Under the pieces are notes generated by a model. It had not been told where the DNA came from and made no database searches. It was given only the letters and a program-made list of their open reading frames with translations. Shown here piece after piece: positions 59,270-64,000 of a DNA stretch of 64,000 nucleotides (the first letter of the stretch is position 1; each line of letters opens with the position of its first letter). Source of the stretch: Streptomyces sp. NBC_00154 (GTDB taxonomy: Bacteria > Actinomycetota > Actinomycetes > Streptomycetales > Streptomycetaceae). A program made the position numbers and the translations under genes. Where the stretch lies: positions 2,300,501 through 2,364,500 of the forward strand of contig NZ_JAPEMI010000001.1 of assembly GCF_026342835.1 (NCBI RefSeq). The letters run 5' to 3'.

Positions 59270-59641
59270 TTACTTCTCCTTCTTGGCGCCGTAGCGGCTG
59301 CGGGCCTGCTTGCGGTTCTTGACACCCTGGGTGTCAAGGGAGCCGCGGATGATCTTGTAACGAACACCCGGCAGGTCCTTCACACGGCCACCACGCACGA
59401 GCACGATGGAGTGCTCCTGCAGGTTGTGTCCCTCACCCGGGATGTAGGCCGTGACCTCGATGCCGGAGGTCAGACGCACACGCGCGACCTTACGGAGTGC
59501 CGAGTTCGGCTTCTTCGGGGTGGTCGTGAACACACGCGTGCAGACGCCGCGGCGCTGGGGCGAACCCTCGAGCGCGGGCGTCTTGTTCTTCTCGACCTTG
59601 TCCTGCCGGCCCTTCCGGACCAGCTGCTGGATCGTAGGCAC
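59270..59641 (-). CDS. rpsL: 30S ribosomal protein S12
   Basis: 123 residues. [20 protein letters not shown], the loop [19 protein letters not shown] and [17 protein letters not shown] are conserved. The residues whose change gives streptomycin resistance are wild type (Lys43, Lys88). GTG 59641. First gene of the str operon rpsL-rpsG-fusA-tuf. Confidence 0.98.
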   Translation of the reverse strand: MPTIQQLVRKGRQDKVEKNKTPALEGSPQRRGVCTRVFTTTPKKPNSALRKVARVRLTSGIEVTAYIPGEGHNLQEHSIVLVRGGRVKDLPGVRYKIIRGSLDTQGVKNRKQARSRYGAKKEK

Positions 59642-59690
59642 TACTTCTCCGGTTTCTGTGTGCCGTTCGTGAAACTAACCTGGAACGTCG

Positions 59691-59718
59691 CCGACCCACG
59701 CGGTCGGGTGTGTCGAAT
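59691..59718 (-). promoter_or_regulatory. Leader element shared with the S10 operon (copy 2)
   Basis: Second copy of the 28-nt element (26 of 28 identical to 52064-52091), 49 nt upstream of rpsL. In the mRNA: CGACACAC then CCGACC-GCGUG-GGUCGG. The stem and loop are identical in both copies; differences lie outside the stem. Confidence 0.75.
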
Positions 59719-59726
59719 GCTGCAGG

Positions 59727-59746
59727 CTTCTGCCCTGGGGCAGAAG
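59727..59746 (-). other. Stable hairpin in str leader
   Basis: CTTCTGCCC-TG-GGGCAGAAG, perfect 9-bp arms, 8 nt upstream of the shared element in the mRNA. Sequence unrelated to the S10-leader hairpin but in the same relative place. Confidence 0.75.
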
Positions 59747-59834
59747 GGGCGCAGATTGCGGTGGCCAAAAACAGGCTCGCCATGCGGTTGAGGACACGCA
59801 CACGAGCCCAGGCACACCCCAGGCACAAGGTCTG

Positions 59835-59863
59835 AGCGTACCTACCTCACGGACTCCGGTCAA
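59835..59863 (-). promoter_or_regulatory. Promoter of the str operon
   Basis: TTGACC (59858-59863), a 17-bp spacer and TACGCT (59835-59840) on the minus strand; start predicted near 59828, giving a leader of about 187 nt. A second, weaker pair (TTGCCC at 59933-59938, 19 bp, TACTGT at 59908-59913) lies further upstream. Nothing else is seen in 59747-59834. Confidence 0.75.
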
Positions 59864-59940
59864 AACAAATGCTGTCCACGAGGACGGGGCCGCGCGTGAC
59901 ATTCCCGACAGTACCTCTGTTCCGGTACCGACGGGCAACG

Positions 59941-59985
59941 CCGCAGGGCGGCCACCCCGTACGAAACGGAGTGACCGCCCTGCGG
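59941..59985 (-). terminator. Terminator after rpoC
   Basis: CCGCAGGGCGG and CCGCCCTGCGG, perfect 11-bp arms (59941-59951 and 59975-59985), extended inside by CAC/GTG and CCGT/ACGG pairs. It lies 15 bp after the rpoC stop and ends the rpoBC transcript before the str promoter. Confidence 0.9.
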
Positions 59986-60000
59986 GACGGGACATGCGCC

Positions 60001-63900
<3,900 letters not shown>

Positions 63901-63962
63901 TTGTCGTCAATCCCTCTTTCGGGGTCGAGTCTCAATCAATGGTCTGAACGGGTCCGGGGCAG

Positions 63963-63992
63963 GGCCGGGGCCTCATGAGCGAGGCCCCGGCC
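63963..63992 (-). other. Hairpin in rpoB-rpoC spacer
   Basis: GGCCGGGGCCTC-ATGAGC-GAGGCCCCGGCC, perfect 12-bp arms, 62 bp upstream of rpoC. It looks like a terminator but stands between two genes normally co-transcribed, so partial attenuation or mRNA processing is more likely. Confidence 0.7.
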
Positions 63993-64000
63993 AGACCCGT

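Overview
The window is about 70% GC, and its genes use almost only G or C at the third codon position. The gene order (groES-groEL1 behind CIRCE operators; tsaD-rimI-tsaB; alr, nnr, acpS, glmS, glmM; then rplM-rpsI, the alpha, spc, S10 and str ribosomal clusters and rpoC) is that of a Streptomyces core chromosome. GTG starts and hairpin terminators without long T runs fit. I saw no tRNA, rRNA, insertion sequence, prophage or CRISPR array.

Layout. 1-2.6 kb: three small metabolic genes on the plus strand. 2.6-5.6 kb: groEL1 and groES on the minus strand with a promoter flanked by two CIRCE operators, preceded by two small genes. 5.7-7.8 kb: a methyltransferase and several small proteins. 7.9-10.3 kb: an ECF42-type sigma factor between a DGPF/YciI protein and a VOC protein, with a matching ECF promoter. 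10.3-18.7 kb: an LCP protein, the tRNA t6A genes tsaD/tsaB/tsaE with rimI, a hydrolase and alanine racemase. 18.7-22.4 kb: nnr, acpS, glmS. 22.7-23.9 kb: a broken M16 peptidase gene. 24-28 kb: coaA and a DUF389 protein facing glmM. 28.3-31.2 kb: rplM-rpsI and an ABC-F ATPase. 31.2-34 kb: two uncharacterised envelope-type proteins. 34-52 kb: truA, rplQ and an almost unbroken minus-strand ribosomal cluster up to rpsJ, including secY, adk, map, infA and rpoA. 52.5-55.2 kb: a GNAT protein and a Tat-exported PIG-L deacetylase on the plus strand. 55.3-64 kb: tuf, fusA, rpsG, rpsL and rpoC; rpoB would lie just outside.

Functionally the window joins translation (ribosomal proteins, EF-Tu, EF-G, IF-1, methionine aminopeptidase, t6A synthesis, pseudouridylation), transcription (RpoA, RpoC), secretion (SecY), protein folding, and supply of cell-wall precursors (GlmS, GlmM, Alr, LCP) and cofactors (CoaA, AcpS, Nnr). 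The ribosomal genes form tightly spaced or overlapping runs, broken by a few spacers of 100-360 bp that carry promoters and stable hairpins.

The most interesting signal is a 28-nt element with an internal hairpin, found nearly identical (26 of 28) in the mRNA leaders of both the S10 operon and the str operon. In each case a second very stable hairpin precedes it by 8-12 nt. Other points of interest are the ECF42 module with its predicted promoter, the M16 pseudogene that changes frame three times, a perfect palindrome in front of a 56-codon gene, several small unlabelled genes, and repeated evidence for leaderless transcription.
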